The translations under genes and the position numbers were made by a program. Below are positions 8,990 through 18,672 of a DNA stretch of 64,000 nucleotides, in pieces (position 1 is the stretch's first letter; every line of letters begins with the position of its first letter). The notes beneath the pieces were generated by a model. The model worked only from the letters and a program-made list of their open reading frames with translations. It was not told the origin of the DNA and made no database searches. Source of the DNA: Maribacter caenipelagi (GTDB taxonomy: Bacteria; Bacteroidota; Bacteroidia; Flavobacteriales; Flavobacteriaceae); assembly GCF_004364175.1 (NCBI RefSeq), contig NZ_SNZW01000011.1, positions 682,001-746,000 of the forward strand. Direction: 5' to 3'.

Positions 8990-11900
8990 TTAAAACTTTA
9001 CATTGATAGTTAGACCATAGCTTCTAGCTGAAGGAACCCCGAAATACTCTAAACCTTGCGAGTTGCCAGCGGTATATGCACTTTCAGGATCGATATTATC
9101 TACACTTCTTTTAATGTAAAATAGGTTAGAAGCAATAAGGGATACATTAACGTCGGTTAAGAATACATTGTCTAAAGATTTTTTTGGTAATGAATACCCG
9201 ATACTCATTTGTCTGAATTTAATATAATCAGAATCTTCAACGAACTCTTCTGCGATGTCATTTATTTCGCCATAGTATGTTTCTAAATCTTCTGGTGCCA
9301 CTGTTGTTGTAAAAGGTTGCCCGGTTGCAACATCGATGCCCGAAACAGATAAACCGTTTTCACGCCCTTCTAAGGTGTTTTTATGTAAACCTGTTCCATA
9401 AAGGATAGTATTGGTACCAGAAAAGATTTGGCCGCCAAATTTACCGTCTATTAAGAAGTTTAGATTGAAATTTTTATATCTAAATGAGTTTGTAAAACCT
9501 ACAGTTAATGGTGGTACACCCTCACCTAAAATTTTACGCTCACCTTCTACTGCTCTTGGTACACCATCACCGTCTATTTCATAAACGATAGTGCCGTTTT
9601 CATCTCTTTCGTAAGATACACCGACAATGGTACCGTAAGTTTCACCAACTATATGAGTAATTCTAACGTTTTGAGTTCTAGGTTCATCTAAATTAACATC
9701 AGAATCAACATCATCAGTAGCAACAACCAAACCTTCGTTATAAGCACCGTTTACTGTAGTATTCCACGTGAAATCTTTTGTTTGGATTGGAGAGCCGCTT
9801 ACAAGAAATTCAACACCTTTATTCGAAACCTTACCTAAATTAGCACTAGCACCAGAAAAACCTGAGTATTCAGATGTTGCAACATTGACAATATCATTGG
9901 TAGTTTCATTATTATAATAAGCGAAATCTAATGAAAGTCTGTTGTTGAACAATCTCATATCTAAACCAATTTCAGTTTCGTTTTTGCTGAAGGCAACAAG
10001 ACTAGCATTTGGTACTGTACTACCTGAAATTCTTCCTAATGGTTGACCTTGAATAGGGTTTCCAAATATTTCATAAGTTAAAGCAAGAGAATAAGGGTCT
10101 TGAGCACCACCCGCAACTTCTGAATAACCACCTCTTAATTTTAAGAAGCTAACGAAAGAAGGCATGTTAAAAGCATCCGATAGAATTAAACTACCATTAA
10201 CTGAAGGGTAGAAATCATCGTTAGGAGTAGTTTTACCTGGGAATGATAATGTAGAGAACCAGTCATTTCTACCAGTAAAGGTAACATATGCCCAACGGTC
10301 GTAAGACAGTTCTAGTGATCCATATACGGATCCAATTTTTCTTTCAGAATATTCTCTACTTCTAGATTGGCTAACAGTGTTGCCTATATCCTCTAGTCCA
10401 GGAACAATAAAGTCATTACCGCCTAAAAATAAATTTTCAGATTTAACGTGGTTGTTGTTCGCTCCCACTAACGCTGAAATGGCAAATTTGTCTGTAATAT
10501 CTTTTTCTGCAGCTAAGATAAGATCTGCATCTACTTGATTATAACGTCTTTCTTCATCGTTAATACCACCTAATGGTTTGTATGCAGTACCAAATGGTTC
10601 TACAGATGTTCTTCTGATAATATCATTATCAATACCAACTCTACCGGTTAAGGATAACCAATCTAAAATATCATAACGTAGAGATGTAGATGCTATTATT
10701 CTATTTCTTACATCTTCATTATTGAAATTATAAGCTGCAAAATACGGATTCGTAGAAAACGTATTGTTTGAAAAACCTCTTTCACTTCCATCAGGATTTG
10801 TTGATGGTTGTAATGTTGTTACATCGATATTGCCTGGTAATAAGGCAACTGAAAAGTTCGCATTACCTGGTGAATCTGAAAGTCTAGGTCTATTTTGTAC
10901 TTTTTCTATAATGTATTTGGCATTAACATTGCTTGTCAGTTTTTCACCCAAAATTGCACTTGCATTTAAAGAGAACGATTTTCTATTTAAACCTGCATTA
11001 GGCAATACATCTTCGTTTGTTAAATCTGATGCCGAAAGTCTATAGGTCATGTTTTCAGAGGCATTTGTTATTGCTACTGTGTTAATGAATGTAGTACCTG
11101 ATCTATAAAATTTATCAACATTATTACCTGTGTATGAGTATGGTCTAGATACACCGTCATATTGTGGAGAACTAAGGCCATCGTAAGCCTCGCCCCATGA
11201 TGAAGTACCTGCTTCAAAAGCAGCTTGTTGAGAACCTGGTCTTACGCCTCGTACACCTTGACCGTATTCAGTTTGAAAATCTTGTAGATCAGTATTTACT
11301 TTATCAAAAGTTACCGAACTACTAAATTCTACTCCAAATCCTTCTTGTCCTTTACCAGATTTAGTGGTTACGATAATTACACCACCTGCTGCACGAGAAC
11401 CGTATAACGCAGATGCCGCACCACCTTTAAGTACTGATATAGATTCGATGTCATCTGGATTTAAACTAGAAATACCATCGCCACCATCAGAACCACCCCA
11501 TAAACTGGCAGAACCATTATTTCCATTACCGATAGGAATACCATCTACTACGTAAAGTGGTTGGTTATTACCAGATAATGAACTTGCACCTCTAATAACA
11601 ACTCTACTAGAACCAGCAGCACCTGTTGCATTTTGAGAAATGTTTACACCGGCAATCTTACCCTGTAAAGAGTTAATCGCATTCGGTGTTTTAATGGTAG
11701 AAATTTCTTCAGCATCAACTTCAGTTAAAGAATAACCTAAAGCTTTGGTTTCTTTACGAATACCTAATGCAGTTACCACTACTTCATCTAATTCGCTCGC
11801 ATCTTCAGCAATAGAGGTGTTAATTGTAGATCTACCATTAACACCAACCTCTTTAGTCTTGTACCCTAAAGAAGAGAATACTAAAGTTGCATTGGTATCA

Positions 11901-12094
11901 ACGTTAATAACGTAATTGCCATCAAAATCAGTTGAAGTTCCGTTCGATGTGCCTTTTTCAACTACGTTAACACCCGGCAAAGGTGATCCTGTATCATCAG
12001 TGACAACACCGGATACGTTTTTATCTTGACCTGTTACTCCTTGAAAAAAAAGCAGTAATGTAATGGTCAAAAAACTTAAGAATTTTTTGTTCAT
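8990..12094 (-). CDS. SusC/RagA family TonB-linked outer-membrane transporter
   Basis: Energy-dependent outer-membrane importer (1034 aa). A Sec signal peptide (MNKKFLSFLTITLLLFFQG) is followed by a carboxypeptidase-regulatory-like beta-sandwich (VSGVVTDDTGSPLPGVNV), the SusC signature region (ELDEVVVTALG), the plug (PLYVVDGIPI, SISVLKGGAASALYGSRAAG) and a beta-barrel ending in YGLTINVKF. The frame is open for another 27 codons upstream, to 12175, but the ATG at 12094 begins exactly at the signal peptide and is preferred. It pairs with the SusD gene immediately downstream and is separated by about 145 bases from the GHL10 gene upstream, so it may have its own promoter. Confidence 0.94.
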   Translation of the reverse strand: MNKKFLSFLTITLLLFFQGVTGQDKNVSGVVTDDTGSPLPGVNVVEKGTSNGTSTDFDGNYVINVDTNATLVFSSLGYKTKEVGVNGRSTINTSIAEDASELDEVVVTALGIRKETKALGYSLTEVDAEEISTIKTPNAINSLQGKIAGVNISQNATGAAGSSRVVIRGASSLSGNNQPLYVVDGIPIGNGNNGSASLWGGSDGGDGISSLNPDDIESISVLKGGAASALYGSRAAGGVIIVTTKSGKGQEGFGVEFSSSVTFDKVNTDLQDFQTEYGQGVRGVRPGSQQAAFEAGTSSWGEAYDGLSSPQYDGVSRPYSYTGNNVDKFYRSGTTFINTVAITNASENMTYRLSASDLTNEDVLPNAGLNRKSFSLNASAILGEKLTSNVNAKYIIEKVQNRPRLSDSPGNANFSVALLPGNIDVTTLQPSTNPDGSERGFSNNTFSTNPYFAAYNFNNEDVRNRIIASTSLRYDILDWLSLTGRVGIDNDIIRRTSVEPFGTAYKPLGGINDEERRYNQVDADLILAAEKDITDKFAISALVGANNNHVKSENLFLGGNDFIVPGLEDIGNTVSQSRSREYSERKIGSVYGSLELSYDRWAYVTFTGRNDWFSTLSFPGKTTPNDDFYPSVNGSLILSDAFNMPSFVSFLKLRGGYSEVAGGAQDPYSLALTYEIFGNPIQGQPLGRISGSTVPNASLVAFSKNETEIGLDMRLFNNRLSLDFAYYNNETTNDIVNVATSEYSGFSGASANLGKVSNKGVEFLVSGSPIQTKDFTWNTTVNGAYNEGLVVATDDVDSDVNLDEPRTQNVRITHIVGETYGTIVGVSYERDENGTIVYEIDGDGVPRAVEGERKILGEGVPPLTVGFTNSFRYKNFNLNFLIDGKFGGQIFSGTNTILYGTGLHKNTLEGRENGLSVSGIDVATGQPFTTTVAPEDLETYYGEINDIAEEFVEDSDYIKFRQMSIGYSLPKKSLDNVFLTDVNVSLIASNLFYIKRSVDNIDPESAYTAGNSQGLEYFGVPSARSYGLTINVKF

Positions 12095-12240
12095 AAATGA
12101 TTGAGTTATGTTAGTTGTATTTATTATCAGCTTAAGGTGGGCCATAATCTGTTGAATGATGAAAAATTTCGACAAATAACTATTGTGAAAAGCTTAACAA
12201 CGTGTCAACAAAAAGTAAAATTTTAGAAATGAAATAATGA

Positions 12241-13374
12241 TTATGGTTTTTGAGAAGACCTAATTATCTCCCATTGTTCTTCTGTTATGGCGGGTCCGTC
12301 AAAGAATGAGACTCCATTTGCACCATTACTTCTTGCTTGATAAATAGCTTCTTTCAACTGCTCAGGGGGCATTTCTGGTACATAAATACCCGTATGTAAT
12401 TCTGTATTTTTTCCTTTTAAATCTTCAACGCCTTGCTTGGTTGCATACCCGATCCAGTCTATTTCTTCGTTATAGAAGACATTATAAATCATTGGTAAAA
12501 CGGCATCCACCTTCCATTTATCCCATCTTTGACGTACCATATGGTCTGCCATTTCTGGATAAGGAAATACTGCTGCGGTCAATAGTTTGCCGTTTTCGTG
12601 GGTAATTTTATAGGCTTCGTCCACAATTGCCTTAACCTTGTTTAATCTGAAATTTTTCCACTCCATGTCAATAGCGGGGTTATTAAAGTCATTCGGATTT
12701 TTATGATGTTCTTCTTCAAATTCTGATGTACAAACATCGCAATAGCAGAAGTCATATTCTGGCAATTCTGTTTCTTGCTTTAAGTCATATTTTGGAAGTA
12801 GCCCAATAGGAAGAAAGATGTCTGAGTATCGTATATAATCTAAATGAAAACTAGCCACCCCCTCAACTTTTGCCAAACCTTCAATTAAACCTAGAATGTG
12901 TTCTCGAGATTCTTTTCTAGTTGGGCAAAGCCACTTGTAATAACCTACATAAGGTGGTTCGTCATAACACGATTTTCCATCCCTACTTACAGCATACCAC
13001 TCTGGGTGCTGTTCTGCAACTTTGTCACCTGGGCGGTTCATAGTAAACATCCAAGCATGTACTTCTAGGCTATATTTTTTAGCAATAGGTACTAATCTGG
13101 CTAGTAATTCGGGGTCGCCATAGGTATTGATTAGTATAGCGTTTAATCCGTTGTCGCTATATTTTTTAAACTCTTCATCGAAAGAGACATCTGTTCTTGT
13201 TTTTTCAGCAGTAATCCACGTCCAAAGTTTGAAAGACTCCTTTTCTATTTTAGAGTTTTCTTTGTTAGTTGTAGTTGTTGCTTCTTTTTTGGTTTCACAT
13301 GAAATGTTTAGTGCGAAGATAAATAGGGCTAGAAAAGGTAATAGTTTAGTCGGTTTTATCATGGTAAGTTTCAA
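12241..13374 (-). CDS. GHL10-like (DUF187-type) glycoside hydrolase, exported
   Basis: Predicted TIM-barrel glycosidase of the GHL10 type (377 aa). An N-terminal hydrophobic segment ends at ALNISCE, a possible though imperfect lipobox. The barrel contains LKLWTWIT-like strand 1, AWMFTMNRPGD, the family-typical HLDYIRYSD with acidic residues at the predicted active site, and GVSFFDGPAIT near the end. FCYCDVCTSEF carries three Cys in a Cys-x-Cys-x-x-Cys pattern, as in several secreted homologues. The start overlaps the end of the CBM9 gene by 29 bases (an in-frame ATG at 13362 is also possible), so the two are translationally linked. Substrate specificity of this family is poorly known and is not assigned here. 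Confidence 0.75.
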   Translation of the reverse strand: MKLTMIKPTKLLPFLALFIFALNISCETKKEATTTTNKENSKIEKESFKLWTWITAEKTRTDVSFDEEFKKYSDNGLNAILINTYGDPELLARLVPIAKKYSLEVHAWMFTMNRPGDKVAEQHPEWYAVSRDGKSCYDEPPYVGYYKWLCPTRKESREHILGLIEGLAKVEGVASFHLDYIRYSDIFLPIGLLPKYDLKQETELPEYDFCYCDVCTSEFEEEHHKNPNDFNNPAIDMEWKNFRLNKVKAIVDEAYKITHENGKLLTAAVFPYPEMADHMVRQRWDKWKVDAVLPMIYNVFYNEEIDWIGYATKQGVEDLKGKNTELHTGIYVPEMPPEQLKEAIYQARSNGANGVSFFDGPAITEEQWEIIRSSQKP

Positions 13375-14434
13375 ATTTTCCGTCGGTATGTATAACTAAT
13401 TTATTATTTGTGAAAGGACTTTTCACCCAAATGGCGAAGCCAAAATTGTTCTTTTCTAACAATGCAATAACCGGTTTGTCCTTTGTTATTTGCACTTCTC
13501 TTTGAAATTTCCCGTCCTTAAGGTCCCACCCCTGTTCATTATTGTTCTTAATATTTCTGTACAATTCGTACATATACCATTTTATATATTCGTCTTCAGA
13601 AATGGTAAATTCTGTGGAATTATCTTTGCTAAAGTATACATAGCCCCAATGTTCTGGCTCGTGCATATTAATTACCCCTTGTGGAGACCAAACCCAATTG
13701 TATTCTGGGAGAAAATTTCCTACTGCATCCTTCTTTCTTGTATATCGACCGTTTTCTAAATCGAAATCCCAATTCACCCTAGAAAAATTAATTCTCCAAG
13801 ATTCATTTTCGGGTACTCGTGTAGTTCCGCCAGGTGTAGTGGTGAAAGACCATGGTATGGCAATTTCAATAGTCCAGCCTTCATCGATATCGGTAGAATT
13901 ATTCAGTGTGCCATTCACTTGTACTGCGCTTTGTATTCCTTTAAAATCCCATCCATCCATAACATATCCGTTATTTCTGTACGGTTTTGATAAATATAGA
14001 TCCCAAATAGTATTTAGAGCGTTCATTTCAAGCTCATAGTAGTTGTGTGTGTCGCCATCTGGGTCTAAGAAGATTTCAAAATCATTATCATAGAATATAA
14101 TTGTGTCTTTTTGTTTTAAAGTAGCCCAAACATGAGGCTCTTTTAATTCAGCAAAAAAATAGATGTTTGTGTCATCCCAAAGCATTTTGAACTTTGTTTC
14201 ATACGTTGGCTTTATAATACCTTCAATATCTACGAAGTTGCTAGACCAAGACGTTTTACTCCATGAAACCTCATCCATTTTACCATCGATATTGATGATT
14301 TCTGTGGTATTTTCAGCTACGTAGGTTCGTGGCTTTATTTGTGCCGCCATTGATATGGCACCTAGGTATAGAAAAAATAATAGTAGGGCAACTGCTTTTT
14401 TTGACTTTAGTGACTTTTTATTGATGATTGCCAT
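13346..14434 (-). CDS. Carbohydrate-binding family 9-like exported protein
   Basis: Exported 362-aa protein with a signal peptide (VALLLFFLYLGAISMAA) and a CBM9/DOMON-like sandwich from about residue 40: IDGKMDEVSW, KMLWDDTNIYFFAEL, FYDNDFEIFLDPDGDTHNYYE and GWTIEIAIPWS are hallmarks of the CBM9_2 family. The C-terminal 100 residues are less characteristic. It is the first gene of the minus-strand carbohydrate locus and overlaps the glycoside hydrolase gene, so it probably delivers or retains the same glycan. The gene diverges from a LytS/LytTR pair across a 351-base intergenic region. Confidence 0.8.
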   Translation of the reverse strand: MAIINKKSLKSKKAVALLLFFLYLGAISMAAQIKPRTYVAENTTEIINIDGKMDEVSWSKTSWSSNFVDIEGIIKPTYETKFKMLWDDTNIYFFAELKEPHVWATLKQKDTIIFYDNDFEIFLDPDGDTHNYYELEMNALNTIWDLYLSKPYRNNGYVMDGWDFKGIQSAVQVNGTLNNSTDIDEGWTIEIAIPWSFTTTPGGTTRVPENESWRINFSRVNWDFDLENGRYTRKKDAVGNFLPEYNWVWSPQGVINMHEPEHWGYVYFSKDNSTEFTISEDEYIKWYMYELYRNIKNNNEQGWDLKDGKFQREVQITKDKPVIALLEKNNFGFAIWVKSPFTNNKLVIHTDGKFETYHDKTD

Positions 14435-14785
14435 AACCTTATTTTCAGTGTGGTAATTAATTTTTCACTAACATACGCTATACCAGTTAATGCAACACTT
14501 AGAGTTGAAGGATATTAGGTAAGTCAATCCTTTTACTTTAATTTGTTCTACTCTTTTGGTATTTATAATATTACAAGACGTTACGAATTGGCTATTAATC
14601 TCATTTTAAAATGAAATTATGTTATTGTTGTTTTTAAGTAATTTAGCAACAATTAAAATTTGCCAATTCTAAACAGTCACGTTGAATATTTTTAAAATAT
14701 TGATCAATCTGAATATTTTTAGCCGTACAACGAAGAATTGATGCCCAACGTCTAATTAAGTGTATAAAAGAAGTGAATTTAGCCT
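14435..14785. other. Divergent intergenic region upstream of CBM9 gene and lytS-like gene
   Basis: 351 bases without a gene. It must contain the control regions of both the carbohydrate locus and the two-component genes. The clearest element is the perfect 14-bp palindrome TCATTTTAAAATGA at 14601-14614. No exact TAnnTTTG promoter pair was found in either direction, and no paired LytTR-type direct repeats could be defined. Confidence 0.5.
14601..14614. promoter_or_regulatory. Perfect palindrome, possible operator
   Basis: TCATTTTAAAATGA is a self-complementary 14-mer placed between divergent promoters. Its AT-richness means chance is a real alternative; the regulator, if any, is unknown. Confidence 0.3.
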
Positions 14786-15871
14786 ATGGATATAAAATTG
14801 AGAAAGTTCTTAAGTAGGTCAAAATTCTTCGGAACCAGCGAAATTAAACTCTGGCACCATGTTTTATTTTGGTTTGTCTACTTCGTTTTCAATACTTTTC
14901 GTTGGAGCTTTATTCACAATGATTTCCTTCTTTCTTTACGTACCAATTTAATAGGTTTTCCTATACACATGTTTTTGGCGTATTTGAATGCTTACTATTT
15001 AATGCCAAAGTTCATTTATACAAAAAAGTACTTTCAGTTTACTGTCTATATTATGTTGGCTTTAGTAATAATGCTCTTATTCAAATATAACCTAACCTAT
15101 TATTTGGTGAGTACAGACGTTATGCCCGAAGCGAACGAAGTTATAGACTCACTTACCATTGGCTATGCAGTGCAGACCATGATCGGTGAAGTATATGTAA
15201 TATCATTTTTTACGGCTATCAAACTAACTGTCGATTGGCTTAGAGAAAGTAGTAAGCTACACGATTTAGAAAAGCGCCAATTGAAAACCGAACTGCGCTT
15301 TTTACGTTCTCAGGTTTCACCTCATTTTTTCTTTAATACCCTAAATAATATATACTCTTTAACATTAGAAAAGTCTGATCAGGCGCCAGAGGTTATTTTA
15401 AAATTGTCTGAGCTGATGCGTTATTTACTGTACGCTACTAAAAAGCAGCGGCAAGATTTAACCAGCGAAATAAATTGTATTAGAAATTACATAGATTTGG
15501 AACGTATTCGTTTTGATAATTCTTTGAAAATAGATATGAATATTTCGGGCAATCTTAATAATTGTAAGATACCGCCCATGTTATTAATTCCGCTTATTGA
15601 AAATTGCTTTAAACATGGGGCAAGTAAAAACATAGGGGAAATGAAGATTATAATTGACGTTAAGGTTGATGATGGTTTTATGGATTTTAAAGTGTCCAAT
15701 TCTATTCCTATCGTTAATAAAGAGTATGTTTATCCTGTGGAAAGAGGTGGCATCGGACTCTCAAATGTGAAAAAGCGTTTGGAGTTAGGGTATGGTAAAA
15801 ACGATTATGATTTACAGATATTCGAAGAAAATAAAATGTTCAATGTTTTTTTAAAGCTTAAGGTGATATGA
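14786..15871 (+). CDS. LytS/YehU-type sensor histidine kinase
   Basis: Membrane sensor kinase (361 aa). The N-terminal half carries about four transmembrane helices (HHVLFWFVYFVF, NLIGFPIHMFLAYL, FTVYIMLALVIMLLF, VYVISFFTAIKLTV) with no recognisable periplasmic domain. The His_kinase domain has the phosphoacceptor H180 in QVSPHFFFNTLNNIYSL and a HATPase part with PLIENCFKHG (N box) and GGIGLSNVKKRLE (G box). It overlaps its response regulator by four bases (ATGA). The pair diverges from the carbohydrate locus and may control it, but LytTR pairs are often unlinked to neighbours, so this is inference. Confidence 0.9.
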   Translation: MDIKLRKFLSRSKFFGTSEIKLWHHVLFWFVYFVFNTFRWSFIHNDFLLSLRTNLIGFPIHMFLAYLNAYYLMPKFIYTKKYFQFTVYIMLALVIMLLFKYNLTYYLVSTDVMPEANEVIDSLTIGYAVQTMIGEVYVISFFTAIKLTVDWLRESSKLHDLEKRQLKTELRFLRSQVSPHFFFNTLNNIYSLTLEKSDQAPEVILKLSELMRYLLYATKKQRQDLTSEINCIRNYIDLERIRFDNSLKIDMNISGNLNNCKIPPMLLIPLIENCFKHGASKNIGEMKIIIDVKVDDGFMDFKVSNSIPIVNKEYVYPVERGGIGLSNVKKRLELGYGKNDYDLQIFEENKMFNVFLKLKVI

Positions 15872-16581
15872 TTTTGAAAGTGATAGTGGTAGATGATGAA
15901 CCGTTAGCAGTAAATGTGCTTAAAAACTATATAGAGAGAGTTAAGGAATTACAATTAGAAGGTACTTTTTCAAATGCTTTAGATGCCTCGGCTTTTTTGA
16001 GAGATCACCAAGTCGATATTATGTTCTTAGACATTAATATGCCCTTTCTTGATGGATTGGAATTCTTGAGTACCCTACACAAAAAGCCGTTTGTTATTAT
16101 GACTACGGCACATGAAGAGCATGCATTGAAAAGTTTTGAACTTGAGGCGATAGATTATTTGGTAAAGCCCATTTCTTTGCCGAGGTTTTTTAAATCTGTA
16201 GATCGTGTAATTTGTTTAAAAAAAGGTTCAGATAACGGTTCGTCAGATAAAGATGAGAAACCATCCATTTTTGTGAAGGTCGATAAAAAGAAACTTCAGA
16301 AAATATATCTTGAGGAAATTATGGTTATAGAAAGCCTTAAAGATTATATTAGAATAATTACCCCAACTGCCAAATATATCATACATAGAACGTTAAGTAG
16401 TTTCACAGATGAGCTGCCAGGCGATAATTTTATTAGAATTCATAGGTCATACACAATTGCCGTAGATAAAGTTAGTGTTGTTGAAGGTAATAGTGTTGAA
16501 ATTGGCGGTATTAGATATACTATTGGAAGAAGCTATCTATCAGATGCCAAAAGTAGAATATTGAATGATTTAACGGATTAA
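15868..16581 (+). CDS. LytTR-family response regulator
   Basis: Two-domain transcription factor (237 aa). The receiver domain has the acidic pair D9-D10, phosphoacceptor D55 in MFLDINMP, the switch Thr in MTTAHEEHA, and K of VKPI. The C-terminal LytTR DNA-binding domain spans about residues 135-235 (IFVKVDKKKLQKIYLEEI, FIRIHRSYTIAV, IGGIRYTIGRSY). Translation is coupled to the upstream kinase through the ATGA overlap. LytTR domains bind paired direct repeats; none could be identified with certainty nearby. Confidence 0.93.
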   Translation: MILKVIVVDDEPLAVNVLKNYIERVKELQLEGTFSNALDASAFLRDHQVDIMFLDINMPFLDGLEFLSTLHKKPFVIMTTAHEEHALKSFELEAIDYLVKPISLPRFFKSVDRVICLKKGSDNGSSDKDEKPSIFVKVDKKKLQKIYLEEIMVIESLKDYIRIITPTAKYIIHRTLSSFTDELPGDNFIRIHRSYTIAVDKVSVVEGNSVEIGGIRYTIGRSYLSDAKSRILNDLTD

Positions 16582-16591
16582 GAATTGTACT

Positions 16592-17305
16592 GTGAACGAG
16601 CCGTTTAAATTTAAGCAATTCAGTGTGAACCAAAATCGCTGTGCCATGAAAATAGGTACGGACGGTGTTCTTTTGGGCGCTTGGACTTCTGTAGATAATA
16701 ACCCAGAATCTATTCTTGATATTGGTGCCGGTACAGGCTTAATTTCTTTAATGTTGGCACAACGTTGCTTTGCAGAAGTAATAGATGCCATTGAAATAGA
16801 TGCAGATGCTTATGAGCAATGTGTAGAAAATTTTGAATTATCGCCTTGGGGAGATAGATTGTATTGCTACCATGCGGGTTTAGATGAGTTTGTTGATGAA
16901 ATTGAAGATCAATATGAATTGATTGTTTGTAACCCTCCTTTTTATTCTGAGACGGTTACTTCAGGTAATCAACAGCGGGATCAGGCACGACAAAATGAGT
17001 TTCTTCCTTTTAGCGAACTTTTAGAGGGAGTTTCGAAATTGTTAACCGAAAACGGACTGTTTACCACAATTATTCCTTTTAAAGAAAAAGATTCGTTTGT
17101 GCATATGGCAGCAGACTTAGGTTTGTTTCCTAAAGAATGTCTTCATGTAAAAGGGAAGCCTACCGCAGAAATAAAACGAGTCTTATTAGCGTTCTCTAGA
17201 TTAGAGCAAGAATGTAAGACTTCACAATTGATTATTGAAACCGATAGGCATGTCTATACCGCTGAGTATGTGGATCTGACTAAAGAGTTTTATTTAAAAA
17301 TGTAA
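16592..17305 (+). CDS. trmN6: tRNA1(Val) (adenine(37)-N6)-methyltransferase
   Basis: SAM-dependent N6-adenine methyltransferase of the YfiC/TrmN6 family (237 aa), modifying A37 of tRNA1(Val) in E. coli. It shows the SAM site ILDIGAGTGL at 41-50 and the catalytic NPPF at 114-117, diagnostic of base-amino methyltransferases, and the conserved N-terminus FKFKQFSVNQ...CAMKIGTDGVLLGAW. The start is a GTG ten bases after the LytTR stop, so it may be co-transcribed with the regulatory pair. The tRNA target is by family analogy. Confidence 0.9.
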   Translation: MNEPFKFKQFSVNQNRCAMKIGTDGVLLGAWTSVDNNPESILDIGAGTGLISLMLAQRCFAEVIDAIEIDADAYEQCVENFELSPWGDRLYCYHAGLDEFVDEIEDQYELIVCNPPFYSETVTSGNQQRDQARQNEFLPFSELLEGVSKLLTENGLFTTIIPFKEKDSFVHMAADLGLFPKECLHVKGKPTAEIKRVLLAFSRLEQECKTSQLIIETDRHVYTAEYVDLTKEFYLKM

Positions 17306-17313
17306 CTTTGGTC

Positions 17314-17346
17314 TTGCATAATGTTATATTTCTTTATTTATCTTTG
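17314..17346 (+). promoter_or_regulatory. Promoter of gcdH
   Basis: TATCTTTG at 17339-17346 matches the -7 consensus TAnnTTTG exactly, with TTG at 17314-17316 22 bases upstream (upper part of the accepted range). It predicts a start near 17353 and a very short leader before the ATG at 17361. Confidence 0.6.
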
Positions 17347-17360
17347 ATAAAAGCATTGTT

Positions 17361-18539
17361 ATGAGACCAGATTTATTTGAAGCACCAGACTATTATAATT
17401 TAGATGATTTACTTTCCGAAGAGCATCTTTTAGTCCGCGATGCCGCACGCCAATGGGTGAAGCGAGATGTATCTCCTATAATTGAAGAATATGCTCAAAA
17501 AGCAGAATTCCCGAAGCAGATTATAAAAGGTCTTGCTGAAATAGGCGCTTTTGGGCCATATATTCCTGAAGAGTATGGTGGGGCAGGTCTGGATCAGATT
17601 AGTTATGGACTCATCATGCAAGAAATTGAGAGAGGCGATAGTGGCGTTCGTTCTACTGCATCAGTACAATCTTCTTTGGTGATGTATCCGATATTTACAT
17701 ACGGTACAGAAGGGCAACGAAAAAAATACTTGCCAAAATTGGCGTCTGGTGAATGGATGGGGTCTTTCGGTTTGACAGAGCCTAACCATGGCTCTAACCC
17801 TAGCGGTATGGAAACCAAATATAAAGATATGGGTGACCATTATCTTTTGAACGGAGCTAAGCTTTGGATTTCAAATTCACCTTTCTGTGATATTGCCGTT
17901 GTATGGGCAAAGAATGAAGAAGGTCGTATTCACGGTTTAATCGTTGAACGCGGTATGGAAGGTTTCACAACGCCCGAAACCCATAACAAATGGTCATTGA
18001 GAGCATCAGCAACGGGAGAGTTGATTTTTGATAACGTAAAAATTCCGAAGGAGAATCTTTTACCAAACAAATCAGGCTTAGGCGCTCCGTTAGGTTGTTT
18101 AGATTCTGCTAGGTTCGGTATTTCATGGGGTGCGATCGGTGCGGCTATGGATTGCTACGATACGGCATTGAGATATGCAAAAGAACGTGTACAATTCGGT
18201 AAGCCTATTGCAGCTACACAATTGCAGCAAAAGAAATTGGCAGAAATGATTACCGAAATTACCAAGGCGCAATTATTGGCTTTTAGATTGGGCCAATTGA
18301 AAAATCAAGGCAAAGCTACTTCTGCTCAAATTTCTATGGCGAAAAGAAACAATGTTGAGATGGCTATTAAAATTGCTCGTGAAGCAAGACAGGTATTAGG
18401 TGGTATGGGTATTACCGGCGAGTATAGTATTATGCGCCATATGATGAATTTAGAAAGTGTTATTACTTATGAAGGTACTCATGATATTCATCTATTGATA
18501 ACAGGAGCCGATATTACAGGAATGCCTGCTTTTCAATAA
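17361..18539 (+). CDS. gcdH: Glutaryl-CoA dehydrogenase (acyl-CoA dehydrogenase family)
   Basis: FAD enzyme that oxidises and decarboxylates glutaryl-CoA to crotonyl-CoA in lysine and tryptophan breakdown (392 aa, normal length). It has the GCDH-type RSTASVQSSL segment, the FAD-binding GSFGLTEPNHGSNP, WISNSPFCDIAVVWAK, and the catalytic base E371 in ITYEGTHDIHLLITG, which is the position and context of the human enzyme's Glu370. The gene stands alone between its own promoter and a strong terminator, without other lysine catabolic genes nearby. Confidence 0.92.
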   Translation: MRPDLFEAPDYYNLDDLLSEEHLLVRDAARQWVKRDVSPIIEEYAQKAEFPKQIIKGLAEIGAFGPYIPEEYGGAGLDQISYGLIMQEIERGDSGVRSTASVQSSLVMYPIFTYGTEGQRKKYLPKLASGEWMGSFGLTEPNHGSNPSGMETKYKDMGDHYLLNGAKLWISNSPFCDIAVVWAKNEEGRIHGLIVERGMEGFTTPETHNKWSLRASATGELIFDNVKIPKENLLPNKSGLGAPLGCLDSARFGISWGAIGAAMDCYDTALRYAKERVQFGKPIAATQLQQKKLAEMITEITKAQLLAFRLGQLKNQGKATSAQISMAKRNNVEMAIKIAREARQVLGGMGITGEYSIMRHMMNLESVITYEGTHDIHLLITGADITGMPAFQ

Positions 18540-18640
18540 TGTAACACTTTGGTAGTATAGCCATAACATGAAACAAATAAGCGACTACTATCTTTGGGTT
18601 GCGCGTGTAAGATGTGTGCATGTTATTTGGATAAAAGCTT

Positions 18641-18667
18641 AAGCCGATGGGAGCATCGGCTTTTTTA
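18641..18667 (+). terminator. Intrinsic terminator after gcdH
   Basis: A perfect 9-bp stem (AAGCCGATG at 18641-18649 with CATCGGCTT at 18654-18662), a GGAG loop and a T tract directly after. It lies about 100 bases past the gcdH stop and only six bases before the 3' end of the convergent GH1 gene. Confidence 0.88.
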
Positions 18668-18672
18668 TGCGC

